Assembly: GCF_000504305.1 (NCBI RefSeq)
Contig: NZ_KI632512.1
Span: 4,170,775 to 4,234,774 of the forward strand
Length of the DNA: 64,000 nucleotides
Reading direction: 5' to 3'
DNA from: Nitratidesulfovibrio termitidis HI1
GTDB taxonomy: Bacteria; Desulfobacterota; Desulfovibrionia; Desulfovibrionales; Desulfovibrionaceae
The position numbers and the translations under genes were made by a program. Position 1 is the stretch's first letter; each line of letters starts with the position of its first letter. The notes below the pieces were generated by a model. It was given only the letters and a program-made list of their open reading frames with translations. It had not been told where the DNA came from and did no database searches. This document shows positions 14,263 to 23,165 of this stretch, in pieces.

Positions 14263-16833
14263 CTATGCGGGCGCGGCCCAGCGGATAAGGCCCAGCGAAT
14301 GCGGGTCTGCCAGCAGCGGATGCACCGGTGCGGCACGGACGGTAAAGCCGAAGCGTCCGGCCTCGGCCGGGCGGGTGCTGCCGACGAAGATCTGCCAGCC
14401 GTCGCGCCGTTCGCCCTCCGCGGTCATGACCGTCAATTGGCGCTGGGCAAAGGAGCCGTCCTGCCCCAGCGGCCCGGCGTACAACTGGACGAGCACGTGT
14501 TCCGCCGCAATGTCGTCGAGGTACAGTTCCGCCTCCACCCGCAGCGAATCGCCCACGTGCAGGGTGTCCTCCACCCGGCTGCGCACGTTGCGGATCTGCA
14601 CCGCGCTCCACTTGGTCATCATTTCCATGCGCCATTCGGAAAGTTCGCGCGCCGGGACGAAGCCGTCGCGCGCGAGGCGCATGTAGTAACCGTGGGCAGC
14701 GGAATAGGCGGTGCCCAGATAGTCCAGCACCATGCGGTGCGAGTTGTAGCGGGGGGCCAGTTCCTTCAGCGCGGCCTTCATGCGGCGTATCCACGAGCGG
14801 GGCAGGCCGCCCCGACCGCGATCGTAGAATTCCGGAATGATGTCGTTTTCCAGGATGTTGTAGAGGGTCTGCATCTCCACGAAGTCCTGGTAGTCCGGGT
14901 CGTCGTATTCCTCGCCCTTGCCGATGGCCCAGCCCAGGCTGTTGTCCGGCCTGTAGGCCTCGTCCCACCAGCCGTCCAGGGTGGAGAACTGCACCACGCC
15001 GTTGAGCATGGCCTTCATGCCGCTGGTGCCGCAGGCCTCCAGCGGGCGGCGGGGGTTGTTCAGCCACACGTCGCAGCCCGTGACCAGGTACGAGGCCACC
15101 TCCATGTCGTAGTCTTCCAGAAAGACCACGCTCATGTTCGCGCCCTGCGAACGGCTGAAGGCGATCAGGTCCTTGATCAACTGCTTGCCGCCCTGGTCCT
15201 GGGGGTGGGCCTTGCCCGCGATGATGAACTGCACCGGGCGCTCACGGTCGCCCAGGATGCGTTCCAGCCGTTCGCGGTCCTGCAGCAGCAGGTTGGCCCG
15301 CTTGTAGGTGGCGAAGCGCCGGGCAAAGCCGATGGTCAGGGCTTCCGGGTTCAGCACCTCTTCGGCGGCCTGGATGTCCTGCCGCCGCGCGCCCTGCGCG
15401 GCCAATTGGCGGCGCAGCCGCTCGCGGACGAAGTCCACCAGCCGGGCGCGCAGCCGTTCGTGGGTGCGCCAGAATTCTGCGTCGGAAATGGTGTCCACCT
15501 GGCTCCACGCGCGGGCGCAGTCCGGGTCTTCTCGCCAGTTGGAGCCCAGGTAGCGGTCGTACAGCATGCCGATGTCCTGGGCCACCCAGGTGGGCGCGTG
15601 CACCCCGTTGGTCAGCGCGCCGATGGGCACGTCCTCCACGGGGAACTGGTGCCACACCTGCTTCCACATGTTGCGCGAAACGCGGCCATGCAGGGTGGAC
15701 ACGCCGTTGTTGGAGCGCGACAGGCGCAGGGCCAGCACGGTCATGCAGAAGGGTTCGGCGTCGTCGTGGGGGGCCTCGCGCCCCAAGGCCATGAACACCT
15801 TGAAGGCCAGCCCCATGTCGCGGGCGTAGGATTCGAAGTAGCGGTACATCAGGTCCGGGGCGAAGCGGTCGTTGCCCGCGGGCACCGGGGTGTGCGTGGT
15901 GAAGATGGAGCCGGAGGCGGCCACCTCCGTTGCGGCCTCGAAGGGCAGCCCGTGCTCCTTCATGTACAGCCGCACCCGCTCAAGCCCCGCAAAGGCGGAA
16001 TGCCCCTCGTTCATGTGGATGACCTTGGGGTCGATGCCCAGCACCTTCAGCGCCTTGATGCCGCCGATGCCCAGCAGGATTTCCTGCCACAGGCGCATTT
16101 CGATGTTGCCGCCGTAAAGCCGTTCGGTGATCTGGCGGAAATCGGGCGGGTTTTCCGGCAGGTTGGTGTCCAGCAGGTACAGGGTCACCCGGCCCACGGC
16201 CACCTGCCAGATGCGCGCCGTAAGGGGCCGGTCGCCCACGTCCAGCCGCACCACGGCGGGCTGGCCTTCGGGCGTCAGGGCCGGTCGCATGGGCATCTGC
16301 TCGAAGTCGTAGACGGGGTAGCGTTCCTGCTGCCAGCCGTCGGGGGTCATGTACTGGCGGAAATATCCCTGTTGATAGGCGATGCCGATGCCCACCAGCG
16401 GCACGTTGAGGTCGCTGGCCGATTTCAGGTGGTCGCCCGCCAGGATGCCGAGGCCGCCGGAATAGATGGGCAGGCACAGGGCCAGGCCGAATTCCAGGCT
16501 GAAGTAGGCCACGGCGGGAGTGCCGGGGGCCACGCCCTCGAAGCTGTGTGGCGTGGGCTTGCCCACGTACTGGCGCAACTGCGCCACGGCGTCGGACAGC
16601 CGTTCCTTGAAGAACGCATCGCGCGACAGTTCTTCAAGGGTGCGTTGCGGCACGTGGTTCAGGAACCATACCGGGTTGCGGTAGCTTTCCTGCCACAGGC
16701 GCTGGTCCATCTGCGAAAAGATGGCCTCCATGTCGCTGTTCCACGAGAACCAGAGGTTGTAGGCCAGTTCCCACAGCCCTTCGAGTCCTTCGGGCAGCTT
16801 GGGGATGACGCTGAAGACCTTGAGCGGCTGCAT
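14263..16833 (-). CDS. glgP: Alpha-glucan (glycogen/maltodextrin) phosphorylase
   Basis: This 856-aa GT35 enzyme cleaves alpha-1,4-glucans with phosphate to give glucose 1-phosphate, using pyridoxal phosphate. It is of the Thermotoga-type subfamily with an N-terminal DUF3417 domain (PEGLEGLWELAYNLWFSWN at residues 14-32). The catalytic half contains HMNEGHSAF, the Arg-rich TIGFARRFATYKRA and the PLP-lysine region EACGTSGMKAMLNG. The start ATG at 16833 has GGGAGGT upstream. It is monocistronic or loosely followed by trmFO. A UTP-sugar pyrophosphorylase gene lies at 44318, consistent with glycogen metabolism in this organism. Confidence 0.9.
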   Translation of the reverse strand: MQPLKVFSVIPKLPEGLEGLWELAYNLWFSWNSDMEAIFSQMDQRLWQESYRNPVWFLNHVPQRTLEELSRDAFFKERLSDAVAQLRQYVGKPTPHSFEGVAPGTPAVAYFSLEFGLALCLPIYSGGLGILAGDHLKSASDLNVPLVGIGIAYQQGYFRQYMTPDGWQQERYPVYDFEQMPMRPALTPEGQPAVVRLDVGDRPLTARIWQVAVGRVTLYLLDTNLPENPPDFRQITERLYGGNIEMRLWQEILLGIGGIKALKVLGIDPKVIHMNEGHSAFAGLERVRLYMKEHGLPFEAATEVAASGSIFTTHTPVPAGNDRFAPDLMYRYFESYARDMGLAFKVFMALGREAPHDDAEPFCMTVLALRLSRSNNGVSTLHGRVSRNMWKQVWHQFPVEDVPIGALTNGVHAPTWVAQDIGMLYDRYLGSNWREDPDCARAWSQVDTISDAEFWRTHERLRARLVDFVRERLRRQLAAQGARRQDIQAAEEVLNPEALTIGFARRFATYKRANLLLQDRERLERILGDRERPVQFIIAGKAHPQDQGGKQLIKDLIAFSRSQGANMSVVFLEDYDMEVASYLVTGCDVWLNNPRRPLEACGTSGMKAMLNGVVQFSTLDGWWDEAYRPDNSLGWAIGKGEEYDDPDYQDFVEMQTLYNILENDIIPEFYDRGRGGLPRSWIRRMKAALKELAPRYNSHRMVLDYLGTAYSAAHGYYMRLARDGFVPARELSEWRMEMMTKWSAVQIRNVRSRVEDTLHVGDSLRVEAELYLDDIAAEHVLVQLYAGPLGQDGSFAQRQLTVMTAEGERRDGWQIFVGSTRPAEAGRFGFTVRAAPVHPLLADPHSLGLIRWAAPA

Positions 16834-16978
16834 GCTGCGTACCTCCCGGCGGTGCGGCGGTGTGCTTTTGACTTGCCTGCGAGAGTGGCATAGGAACAGA
16901 CGGTCCGGCGGCCCCCGCATTTGTCGGCGGGCCGGATGGGTCTGTGGAGTTATGGTATTCTTTCACAGGAGCTTTTTC

Positions 16979-17497
16979 GTGACAAGTGCAAGCAGCGTTA
17001 TCGAGGGTACACCGACGTTGCGCGTGCGGGTGCGCTACCTGCGCGACGCGCGGGTGCTGTACGCCCCCGATAAGGGTGTCGATGGCCCCGGCGGCCTCGC
17101 ACCGGCCACGCCGTTTTCGGCGGGCATGGACCTGCGCGCCTGCATGGACGCGGAAGAGGCGGTCCTGCCTGCCGGGTCGCGGCTGGCCATCCCCGCGGGG
17201 GTGGCCGTGGAGCCGCTGTCGTCCGGCGCGGCAGGGTTCGTGTACTCGCGCAGCGGGCTTGGAACGCGCATGGGGCTTACCGTCAGCCAGGGGGTCGGCG
17301 TCATCGACCCCGACTATCGCGGCGAGATCGTGGTCTCGTTGCTGAACACCTCGGGCGAGGAACGACGAATTCGCCGTGGCGAGCGCATTGCGCAGCTAGT
17401 GTTCCAGCCGTATTTCCACGCCATCGTCGAAGAGGCGGATGCCCTTGGCGAGACGGCGCGCGGCGCGGGTGGGTTCGGGCACACCGGTACGCTGTAG
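16979..17497 (+). CDS. dut: Deoxyuridine 5'-triphosphate nucleotidohydrolase
   Basis: This 172-aa trimeric dUTPase hydrolyses dUTP to dUMP and pyrophosphate, keeping uracil out of DNA. Family motifs are in order: SAGMDLRA (motif 1), YSRSGLGTRMGL (motif 2), GVGVIDPDYRGEI (motif 3, with the catalytic Asp), RRGERIAQLVF (motif 4) and RGAGGFGHTGTL (motif 5). Motif 5 has His where most bacteria have Ser. GTG at 16979 is chosen because AGGAG lies seven bases upstream; an ATG 27 bases earlier is possible. The gene diverges from the phosphorylase and is followed 99 bases later by the aminotransferase. Confidence 0.93.
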   Translation: MTSASSVIEGTPTLRVRVRYLRDARVLYAPDKGVDGPGGLAPATPFSAGMDLRACMDAEEAVLPAGSRLAIPAGVAVEPLSSGAAGFVYSRSGLGTRMGLTVSQGVGVIDPDYRGEIVVSLLNTSGEERRIRRGERIAQLVFQPYFHAIVEEADALGETARGAGGFGHTGTL

Positions 17498-17596
17498 TAT
17501 CAACCGCAGACCGGTAACTGGCCTCGGATACGTGGGTATCCCCTCATCATGCCGCCGCATTCGATTCATCTTTCCCCCTATTTTCGGAGACACGCC

Positions 17597-18805
17597 ATGA
17601 GCGAACGGTTCGAAGCGCTGAAAGCGCGCGAGGAATCCCTGTTGTGCCGCACCTACGGCCGGTACCCCATTTCCGTTGCGCGGGGGCAGGGTTCTCGCCT
17701 GTGGGACGTTGACGGGCGTGAATACGTGGACCTGCTGTCCGGCATCGCCGTGACCTCGCTGGGCCACTGCCACGAGGAACTGGCCGAGGTGGCCGCCGCC
17801 CAGGCCCGCAAGCTGGTGCACGTCAGCAACCTGTTCTATCAGGAAGAACAGCTGGACCTGGCCGAAAGGCTGCTCTCCACCAGCCATTGCGCCAAGGCGT
17901 TCTTCTGCAATTCCGGCGCGGAAGCCAACGAGGCCGCCATCAAGCTGGCCCGTCGCTACATGCAGCGCGTGCAGCAGCGCGAGGCCTACGAAATCATCAC
18001 CCTGACCGGGGCCTTTCACGGGCGCACCCTGGCCACGGTGGCCGCCACCGGGCAGGCCAAGTTTCAGGACGGGTTCCACCCCATGCCGGAAGGGTTCCGG
18101 CAGGTGGCGTCGGGCGACATCGAGGCGCTGCGCGCCGCCATTGGCCCGCAGACCGCCGGTGTGCTGGTGGAAATCGTGCAGGGCGAGGGCGGCGTATGCC
18201 CTCTGGACCCCGATTACGCCCGCGCCGTGCAGGCCCTGTGCCGCGAGAAGGGCGTGCTGTTCATGACCGACGAAATCCAGGCGGGCATGTGCCGCACCGG
18301 GCGGTTCTGGGCCTTCCAGAACTACGGGCTGGAACCGGACATCGTCAGCTGCGCCAAGGCCCTGGCCAACGGCCTGCCCATGGGCGCCATGATGACCACC
18401 GACGAGGTGGCCAGGGGCTTCGTGGCAGGCAGCCATGCCACCACCTTCGGGGCGGGGGCGCTGGTTTCCGCCGTGGCCTCCAAGACCGTGGAAATCATGC
18501 TGCGTGACGACCTGGCCGGGCGTGCCGCCACGGAAGGCGAGCGCATCATGGCTCGCTTCCGGGCCATGGGCGAAAAGTTGCCCGGCACCATCGACCACGT
18601 GCGCGGCCTTGGCCTGATGATCGGCGTGGTGCTGGCCTTCCCCGGCAAGGATGTCTGGCAGGCGCTCATCGACAGGGGCTTCATCTGCAACCTGACCCAG
18701 GATTGCGTGTTGCGCCTGTTGCCCGCGCTGACCATTCCCCGCGCCGACCTGGATGCCTTTGCCGACGCGCTGGAGGATATCCTGTCCGCGCGCAAGCCTG
18801 CGTAG
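17597..18805 (+). CDS. argD: Acetylornithine/ornithine-type aminotransferase
   Basis: This 402-aa class III PLP aminotransferase most likely converts N-acetylglutamate semialdehyde to N-acetylornithine in arginine synthesis. It contains FFCNSGAEANEAAIKLARRY, TGAFHGRTLA, the cofactor Asp in LFMTDEIQAGMCRTG and the Schiff-base Lys in SCAKALANGLPMGAM. The start at 17597 is preceded by CGGAGA. The family includes close relatives acting on succinylornithine or 4-aminobutyrate; length and motifs favour ArgD. No other arginine genes are nearby. Confidence 0.87.
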   Translation: MSERFEALKAREESLLCRTYGRYPISVARGQGSRLWDVDGREYVDLLSGIAVTSLGHCHEELAEVAAAQARKLVHVSNLFYQEEQLDLAERLLSTSHCAKAFFCNSGAEANEAAIKLARRYMQRVQQREAYEIITLTGAFHGRTLATVAATGQAKFQDGFHPMPEGFRQVASGDIEALRAAIGPQTAGVLVEIVQGEGGVCPLDPDYARAVQALCREKGVLFMTDEIQAGMCRTGRFWAFQNYGLEPDIVSCAKALANGLPMGAMMTTDEVARGFVAGSHATTFGAGALVSAVASKTVEIMLRDDLAGRAATEGERIMARFRAMGEKLPGTIDHVRGLGLMIGVVLAFPGKDVWQALIDRGFICNLTQDCVLRLLPALTIPRADLDAFADALEDILSARKPA

Positions 18806-18864
18806 AGCGTTTTCGCAAAGATCACGGCTCAGGGGGCGGATGCCCCGCCGCACATGACGTACGA

Positions 18865-18906
18865 CGCCCCGTCGGCTGGCCTTCAGGACCGCCCGGCGGG
18901 GCGTTT
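18865..18906 (+). terminator. Terminator after argD
   Basis: CGCCCCG pairs with CGGGGCG around a GC-rich internal loop, followed by TTTC. It lies about 60 bases after the argD stop. Confidence 0.6.
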
Positions 18907-19074
18907 CGCATGGCGCGTGCAAGCCCGGCAAAATAATGGCGTGACCCGGTTGTCGGACATATTGTATGCAATGAACATGGGAAAACCGTGCGGCGGGACG
19001 TGGCCGCGCGGTACACGCATGGCGCGCCCGCCGCACGGCACGGATGCCCGGCCCGCGCGCAGGAGGTGAGGGGC

Positions 19075-19317
19075 ATGAGCGACCTCGGGATATCGTCAGC
19101 GAGTTCTGGCAGTTCCGACATATGGGACAGCCAGACCTTTGGGGCTGCGGTGGTAGGCAAGACCCTGGACTACATGAACGCACCGGGGCTGGGGAGCACG
19201 GGCGGCACCGGCTCCACGGGCTGGTCCGGCTCCATGAGCGCCGATTACGATTTCCAGAAGTCGGTGCTGGGGGCGGCCTATTCCGGCGCGGGCGCCCTGG
19301 TGGACATCTACGCCTGA
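19075..19317 (+). CDS. Small 80-aa protein, unknown (weakly like YjfB-type putative motility proteins)
   Basis: The start ATG is preceded at eight bases by a perfect AGGAGG, and a terminator follows the stop, so this short gene is very probably real. The protein begins with a Ser/Gly-rich stretch (SSASSGSSD), then has a helix-like segment (WDSQTFGAAVVGKTLDYMN), a Gly/Ser/Thr-rich linker and an Ala-rich end (VLGAAYSGAGALVDIYA). The middle segment is reminiscent of the short YjfB family found near motility genes; this is only a visual impression. There is no signal peptide or membrane segment. Confidence 0.65.
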   Translation: MSDLGISSASSGSSDIWDSQTFGAAVVGKTLDYMNAPGLGSTGGTGSTGWSGSMSADYDFQKSVLGAAYSGAGALVDIYA

Positions 19318-19364
19318 TGACCGTGCCGCATGGCGCGGCCAGGCAGGCCCTGACCGGTTGATGC

Positions 19365-19398
19365 ACGGCGTCCGCCCGTACGGGGTGGGCGCCGTTTT
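19365..19398 (+). terminator. Intrinsic terminator after the 80-aa protein gene
   Basis: ACGGCG-CCGCCC pairs with GGGCGCCGT across a short loop and is followed by TTTTGCGTTTTC. Position and U tract are typical. Confidence 0.8.
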
Positions 19399-19560
19399 GC
19401 GTTTTCATGCTGCCGCAAGGCCAGGTGGCTGCCGGGGCAGGTGGGGCATGGGTGGGGCGGGCGTGCGGACGCTACGGAACGACCGGGGCCACAGGAAGCC
19501 GCGTTGTGTCCGCAATCCCCCGCAGGTACAGGCTATTTACGTTTTTGTTAATGATTTCGC

Positions 19561-19590
19561 TTGACAGCGATTCAAACCGTCCGCTACAAC
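19561..19590 (+). promoter_or_regulatory. Candidate sigma-70 promoter of the amino acid ABC operon
   Basis: TTGACA (19561-19566) is separated by 18 bases from TACAAC (19585-19590). It is preceded by an AT-rich stretch unusual in this GC-rich window. It lies 277 bases before the first gene, leaving a long leader that contains hairpins at 19631-19656 (CCGATGCG/CGCATCGG) and near 19773 (GCCCTGC/GCAGGGC followed by CCTTTCT), which might attenuate transcription. Confidence 0.55.
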
Positions 19591-19866
19591 ACCGCAACAC
19601 GCCTGTAGAAACGTGTGGCACTTCCTGAGACCGATGCGTGGGCTTCCCCGCATCGGCAGTACGGCTTTCGCGGTGCAGCGGCCCGTTGTGGCGGGTGGGG
19701 ATTTCCGGCCCGTACAGGGGCGCGCCGTGCAAGGGGGCTGCGATGTCTTTCGGGATCGCGCCCGTGCCGGTACAGTGCCCTGCAATGCAGGGCGCCTTTC
19801 TGACAATATGGTAAAAAGACGGCGGCGGCCCGCGCCCCTGCCGGTACGGGATACGGACGGCCGCGC

Positions 19867-20595
19867 ATGGCGATGATCGAATTCCACGACGTGCACAAGT
19901 GGTATGGCGAATTCCACGTGCTCAAGGGCATCACCCAGAAGGTGGAGAAGGGCGAGGTGCTGGTCATCTGTGGCCCCTCCGGCTCCGGCAAGAGTTCCTT
20001 CATCCGGTGCCTGAACCGCCTGGAACCCATCCAGAAGGGGCATATCCTGCTCGAAGGCAAGAGCATCCACGACAAGAGCGTGGACGTGAACGAACTGCGC
20101 ACCGAGGTGGGCATCGTCTTCCAGCAGTTCAACCTGTACCCGCATCTTTCCGTGCTGCACAACGTGACCCTTGCGCCCACCAAGGTGCGCAAGATGCCCA
20201 AGGCCAAGGCGGAATCCATCGCCATGGAACTGCTGGAGCGCGTGGGCATCCACGACCAGGCCCGCAAGTACCCCGTGGAGCTTTCCGGCGGCCAGCAGCA
20301 GCGCGTGGCCATTGCCCGCGCCCTGGCCATGCAGCCCAAGGTCATGCTGTTCGACGAGCCCACCAGCGCGCTCGACCCCGAAATGATCAACGAAGTGCTC
20401 AACGCCATGAAGGACCTGGCACGCGCAGGCATGACCATGCTCTGCGTGACCCACGAAATGGGCTTCGCGCGAGAAGTGGCGGACAGGGTCATCTTCATGG
20501 ACGGGGGCAAGGTGATCGAAGAGGCTCCGCCGGACGTCTTCTTTTCCAACCCCCGGCACGAGCGTACTCAGGCCTTTTTGCGGGAAATTCTGTAG
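19867..20595 (+). CDS. Polar amino acid ABC transporter ATP-binding protein (GlnQ/GltL type)
   Basis: This 242-aa ATPase energises uptake with the two permeases downstream. Walker A is [11 protein letters not shown], the Q loop [11 protein letters not shown], the signature [15 protein letters not shown] and Walker [15 protein letters not shown], followed by the H loop VTHEMGF. This combination, with the [20 protein letters not shown] stretch, is characteristic of the polar amino acid branch. ATG at 19867 is used; a second ATG two codons later is equally possible. It is the first gene of the operon. Confidence 0.93.
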   Translation: MAMIEFHDVHKWYGEFHVLKGITQKVEKGEVLVICGPSGSGKSSFIRCLNRLEPIQKGHILLEGKSIHDKSVDVNELRTEVGIVFQQFNLYPHLSVLHNVTLAPTKVRKMPKAKAESIAMELLERVGIHDQARKYPVELSGGQQQRVAIARALAMQPKVMLFDEPTSALDPEMINEVLNAMKDLARAGMTMLCVTHEMGFAREVADRVIFMDGGKVIEEAPPDVFFSNPRHERTQAFLREIL

Positions 20596-20601
20596 AATCT
20601 C

Positions 20602-20624
20602 CTGCCGACGCACGCAGTCGGCAG
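20602..20624 (+). terminator. Perfect 8-bp hairpin between the ATPase and binding-protein genes
   Basis: CTGCCGAC and GTCGGCAG flank a 7-base loop immediately after the ATPase stop codon. With another GC-rich hairpin near 20671-20701 it may stabilise mRNA or set the binding protein level. Confidence 0.45.
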
Positions 20625-20770
20625 TCTCTCAGCCGGGCGGCGCACACGCGCCTCGGGCACGACACGCGACACCCCCGGCCGCCGCAAGCGGCAGGCCGGG
20701 TTCGGACGACGGACGAACGCCCATCCCGGGGGCCTGCGCCCCCCGAACCGCATCAGCAGGGAGAACTCTC

Positions 20771-21586
20771 ATGAAGCGTCTTGTGCTACTGGCCGTGGCC
20801 CTGTGCGTGGTGCTTTCCGGCACCATCGCCCACGCGGGCAAGATCGAGGACATCAAGGCCCGCGGCGCGCTCATCTGCGGCGTCAAGGACTCCACCGTGC
20901 CCTTCGGGTTCATCGACGAACAGAGCAAGCAGATCGTCGGCTTCGACGTGGACATCTGCAAGGCCGTTGCCGACAACCTGGGCGTGAAGCTGGAACTGAA
21001 GACCGTCACCAGCGCCACCCGCATCCCCATGCTGACCCAGGGTTCCGTGGACCTGCTGGCCGCCACCATGACCCACAAGTTCGAGCGTGACGACGTCATC
21101 GACTTCTCCATCACCTACTTCATGGACGGCCAGAAGCTGCTGGTGAAGAAGGGCGGCGGCGTGAAGAGCGCGGCGGACCTCAAGGGCAAGAAGGTGGCCA
21201 CCGCCAAGGGTTCCACCTCTGAAAAGAACATCCGCGTCGCCCAGCCCGCCGCCACCGTGGTCTCCTTCGACGAGTACCCGCAGGCGTTCCTGGCCCTCAA
21301 GCAGGGCAAGGCCGAAGCCGTCACCACCGACTCCACCATCCTGCTCGGCCTGCGCAACTCCGACCCCGAGCCGGAAAAGTGGGAAATCGTGGGCGACTAC
21401 ATCTCGCCCGAACCCTACGGCCTGGGCCTTGCCGAAAACGACTCCAAGTTCCGCGACCTGGTCAACCGCACCCTGGTGGACCTGTGGAACACCGGCGAAT
21501 ACGTGAAGATTTACGACAAGTGGTTCGGCAAGGACACCAAGTACTACCTGCCGCTCACCTGGAAGATGGAAACCTGGCCCTACTAG
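20771..21586 (+). CDS. Periplasmic amino acid-binding protein (SBP family 3)
   Basis: This 271-aa protein has a classical signal peptide (MKRLVLLAVALCVVLSGTIAHA, cleavage after AHA) and a bacterial family 3 solute-binding domain. The signature-like region GFDVDICKAVADNLG lies near residue 57, and RIPMLTQGSVDLLAATMTH follows. It is close to PEB1a/GltI-type aspartate-glutamate binding proteins, which would suit the acidic amino acid uptake suggested by the permeases; substrate is an inference. An AGGGAG site precedes the ATG. It lies between the ATPase and permease genes, flanked by hairpins that could allow higher expression. Confidence 0.92.
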   Translation: MKRLVLLAVALCVVLSGTIAHAGKIEDIKARGALICGVKDSTVPFGFIDEQSKQIVGFDVDICKAVADNLGVKLELKTVTSATRIPMLTQGSVDLLAATMTHKFERDDVIDFSITYFMDGQKLLVKKGGGVKSAADLKGKKVATAKGSTSEKNIRVAQPAATVVSFDEYPQAFLALKQGKAEAVTTDSTILLGLRNSDPEPEKWEIVGDYISPEPYGLGLAENDSKFRDLVNRTLVDLWNTGEYVKIYDKWFGKDTKYYLPLTWKMETWPY

Positions 21587-21600
21587 CACGCACCAACCCG

Positions 21601-21636
21601 ACGGGGGACGCGGCGCCATCGCCGCGCCCCCCGTTT
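21601..21636 (+). terminator. Partial terminator between binding protein and permease genes
   Basis: ACGGGGG-CGCGGCG pairs with CGCCGCG-CCCCCGT around a CCAT loop and is followed by TTTT. It looks like a real intrinsic terminator, 14 bases after the binding-protein stop. Partial readthrough would make far more binding protein than permease, a common arrangement. Confidence 0.75.
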
Positions 21637-21652
21637 TCACGCGGATAACGCC

Positions 21653-22354
21653 TTGCAGTACAACTTCGACTGGAAACTCGTTCTCTCTGGCGAATACCTG
21701 CAGTGGATCATCGACGGCGTCGTGGTCACCTGCCAGATTTCCGCCCTTTCGCTGGTGCTCGCCATGGCGATAGGCACGCTCATCGCGGTGATGCGCCTTT
21801 CCGCCGTGCGCCCGCTGGTGTGGTTCAGCGCGGCCTTTACCGAATTCTTCCGCAACACGCCGCTGCTGGTCCAGATATTCTTCTGGTACTTCGGCTCCGA
21901 CGCGGTGTTGCCCGCCGCCGTCAACCAGTGGCTGTACAAGCAGAATTTCGAATTCGCGGCCGGGGTCATCGCCCTTGCGGTGTACACCGCCGCGTTCATC
22001 GCCGAAGAAATCCGCTCCGGCATCTTCTCCATTCCGCGCACGCAGCTCGAAGCCTCGCGCGCCTGCGGCCTTACCTTCCTGCAGGCCATGCGCTACGTGG
22101 TCCTGCCGCAGGCCTTCCGCATCATCGTGCCGCCGCTGATCTCGCAGGCGCTCAACCTGTTCAAGAACTCGTCGCTGTGCATGACCATCGGGGTCATGGA
22201 ACTTACCTACATGGCCCGCCAGATAGAATCGTACACCTTCCACGGGTTCGAGGCATTCACGGTCAGCACGCTGATCTACCTCGTCATCTCGCTTGCGGTG
22301 TCGTTCAGCATCACCCAGTACAACAAGTACTTTCTGCGGACCATCAAGTACTGA
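21653..22354 (+). CDS. Amino acid ABC transporter permease (GltJ-like)
   Basis: This 233-aa inner-membrane protein has five hydrophobic segments and the EAA-type loop of HisM-family permeases (EASRACGLTFLQAMRYVVLPQA, near residues 143-164). The segment TEFFRNTPLLVQIFFWYF is typical of glutamate/aspartate permeases. The best start is TTG at 21653, just before QYNFDWK; no ATG is available upstream in frame without running into the terminator. It forms a heterodimeric channel with the next permease. Confidence 0.9.
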   Translation: MQYNFDWKLVLSGEYLQWIIDGVVVTCQISALSLVLAMAIGTLIAVMRLSAVRPLVWFSAAFTEFFRNTPLLVQIFFWYFGSDAVLPAAVNQWLYKQNFEFAAGVIALAVYTAAFIAEEIRSGIFSIPRTQLEASRACGLTFLQAMRYVVLPQAFRIIVPPLISQALNLFKNSSLCMTIGVMELTYMARQIESYTFHGFEAFTVSTLIYLVISLAVSFSITQYNKYFLRTIKY

Positions 22355-22471
22355 CGCCCCCCGCGCCGCCCCGGCGGCCCGGCCTTTTCGCGCGGCGGCG
22401 CCGCGTGACCCCGGACACCGCCGGGCCGCGCGCCGCCACGGTTTCAGAATCAGTCGCAAGGAGCAACCGGC

Positions 22472-23161
22472 GTGCAGTGGGACGTCGTCTGGAGAAATTT
22501 CGATTACCTGCTCGTGGGCTCGTGGCCGCAGGGGCCGCTGGGCGGTCTTGCCATGAGCGTGGTGCTGGCCATCGGCGGCATCTTCGGGGCGTTCTGGCTG
22601 GGCCTGGGCTTCGGCCTGCTGCGTCTGTCGGACCGCTGGTGGCTGCGCCTGCCCGCCATCATCTACGTGGAAGTCATCCGCGGCATCCCGCTGCTGATGC
22701 TGATCTTCTGGTTCTACTTCCTTGCGCCCATCGCGCTCGGCCACACCCTGCCCGAGGCGGAGAGCGCCCTTGTGGCCTTCATCGTGTTCACCGGCGCCTA
22801 CATCGCCGAAATCGTGCGCGCCGGGGTGCTGGCCCTGCCGCACGGGCAGATGGAGGCCGCGCGCGGCACCGGGCTTTCCAAGACCCAGGCCATGATCTAC
22901 GTCATCCTGCCGCAGGCCCTGCGCAACATGATTCCCTCGTTCGTGAACCAGTTCGTCAGCTTGACCAAGGACACCTCGCTCGCCTACATCATCGGCGTTT
23001 CCGAACTTACCCGCACGGCCACCCAGATCAACAACCGCGAGCTGACCGCTCCGGCCGAACTCTTCTTCACCATCGCCGTGCTGTACTTCATCGTCTGCTG
23101 GACCCTGACCGCCGCAAGCCGGCGCATGGAACGGCAGATGGCCCGATACCAGGCAAGGTAA
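22472..23161 (+). CDS. Amino acid ABC transporter permease (GltK-like)
   Basis: This 229-aa permease starts with GTG, eight bases after AAGGAG. Hydrophobic segments alternate with the EAA loop (MEAARGTGLSKTQAMIYVIL, residues about 128-147) and YVEVIRGIPLLMLIFWFYF near residue 65. It pairs with the permease at 21653 to form the membrane channel of the importer. Its stop is four bases before the prmA start, so the methyltransferase is translated from the same messenger. Confidence 0.9.
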   Translation: MQWDVVWRNFDYLLVGSWPQGPLGGLAMSVVLAIGGIFGAFWLGLGFGLLRLSDRWWLRLPAIIYVEVIRGIPLLMLIFWFYFLAPIALGHTLPEAESALVAFIVFTGAYIAEIVRAGVLALPHGQMEAARGTGLSKTQAMIYVILPQALRNMIPSFVNQFVSLTKDTSLAYIIGVSELTRTATQINNRELTAPAELFFTIAVLYFIVCWTLTAASRRMERQMARYQAR

Positions 23162-23165
23162 CCAC

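Noticed and set aside
14116-16893. Very long open frame (about 925 codons) on the plus strand opposite the glucan phosphorylase
   Set aside because: Its translation is His/Gln/Gly-rich nonsense typical of antisense frames in high-GC DNA, whereas the minus strand encodes a full GT35 enzyme. The same applies to long frames at 1638-3275, 3279-5255, 7629-9521, 20786-23548, 44288-45895 and 46384-47631.
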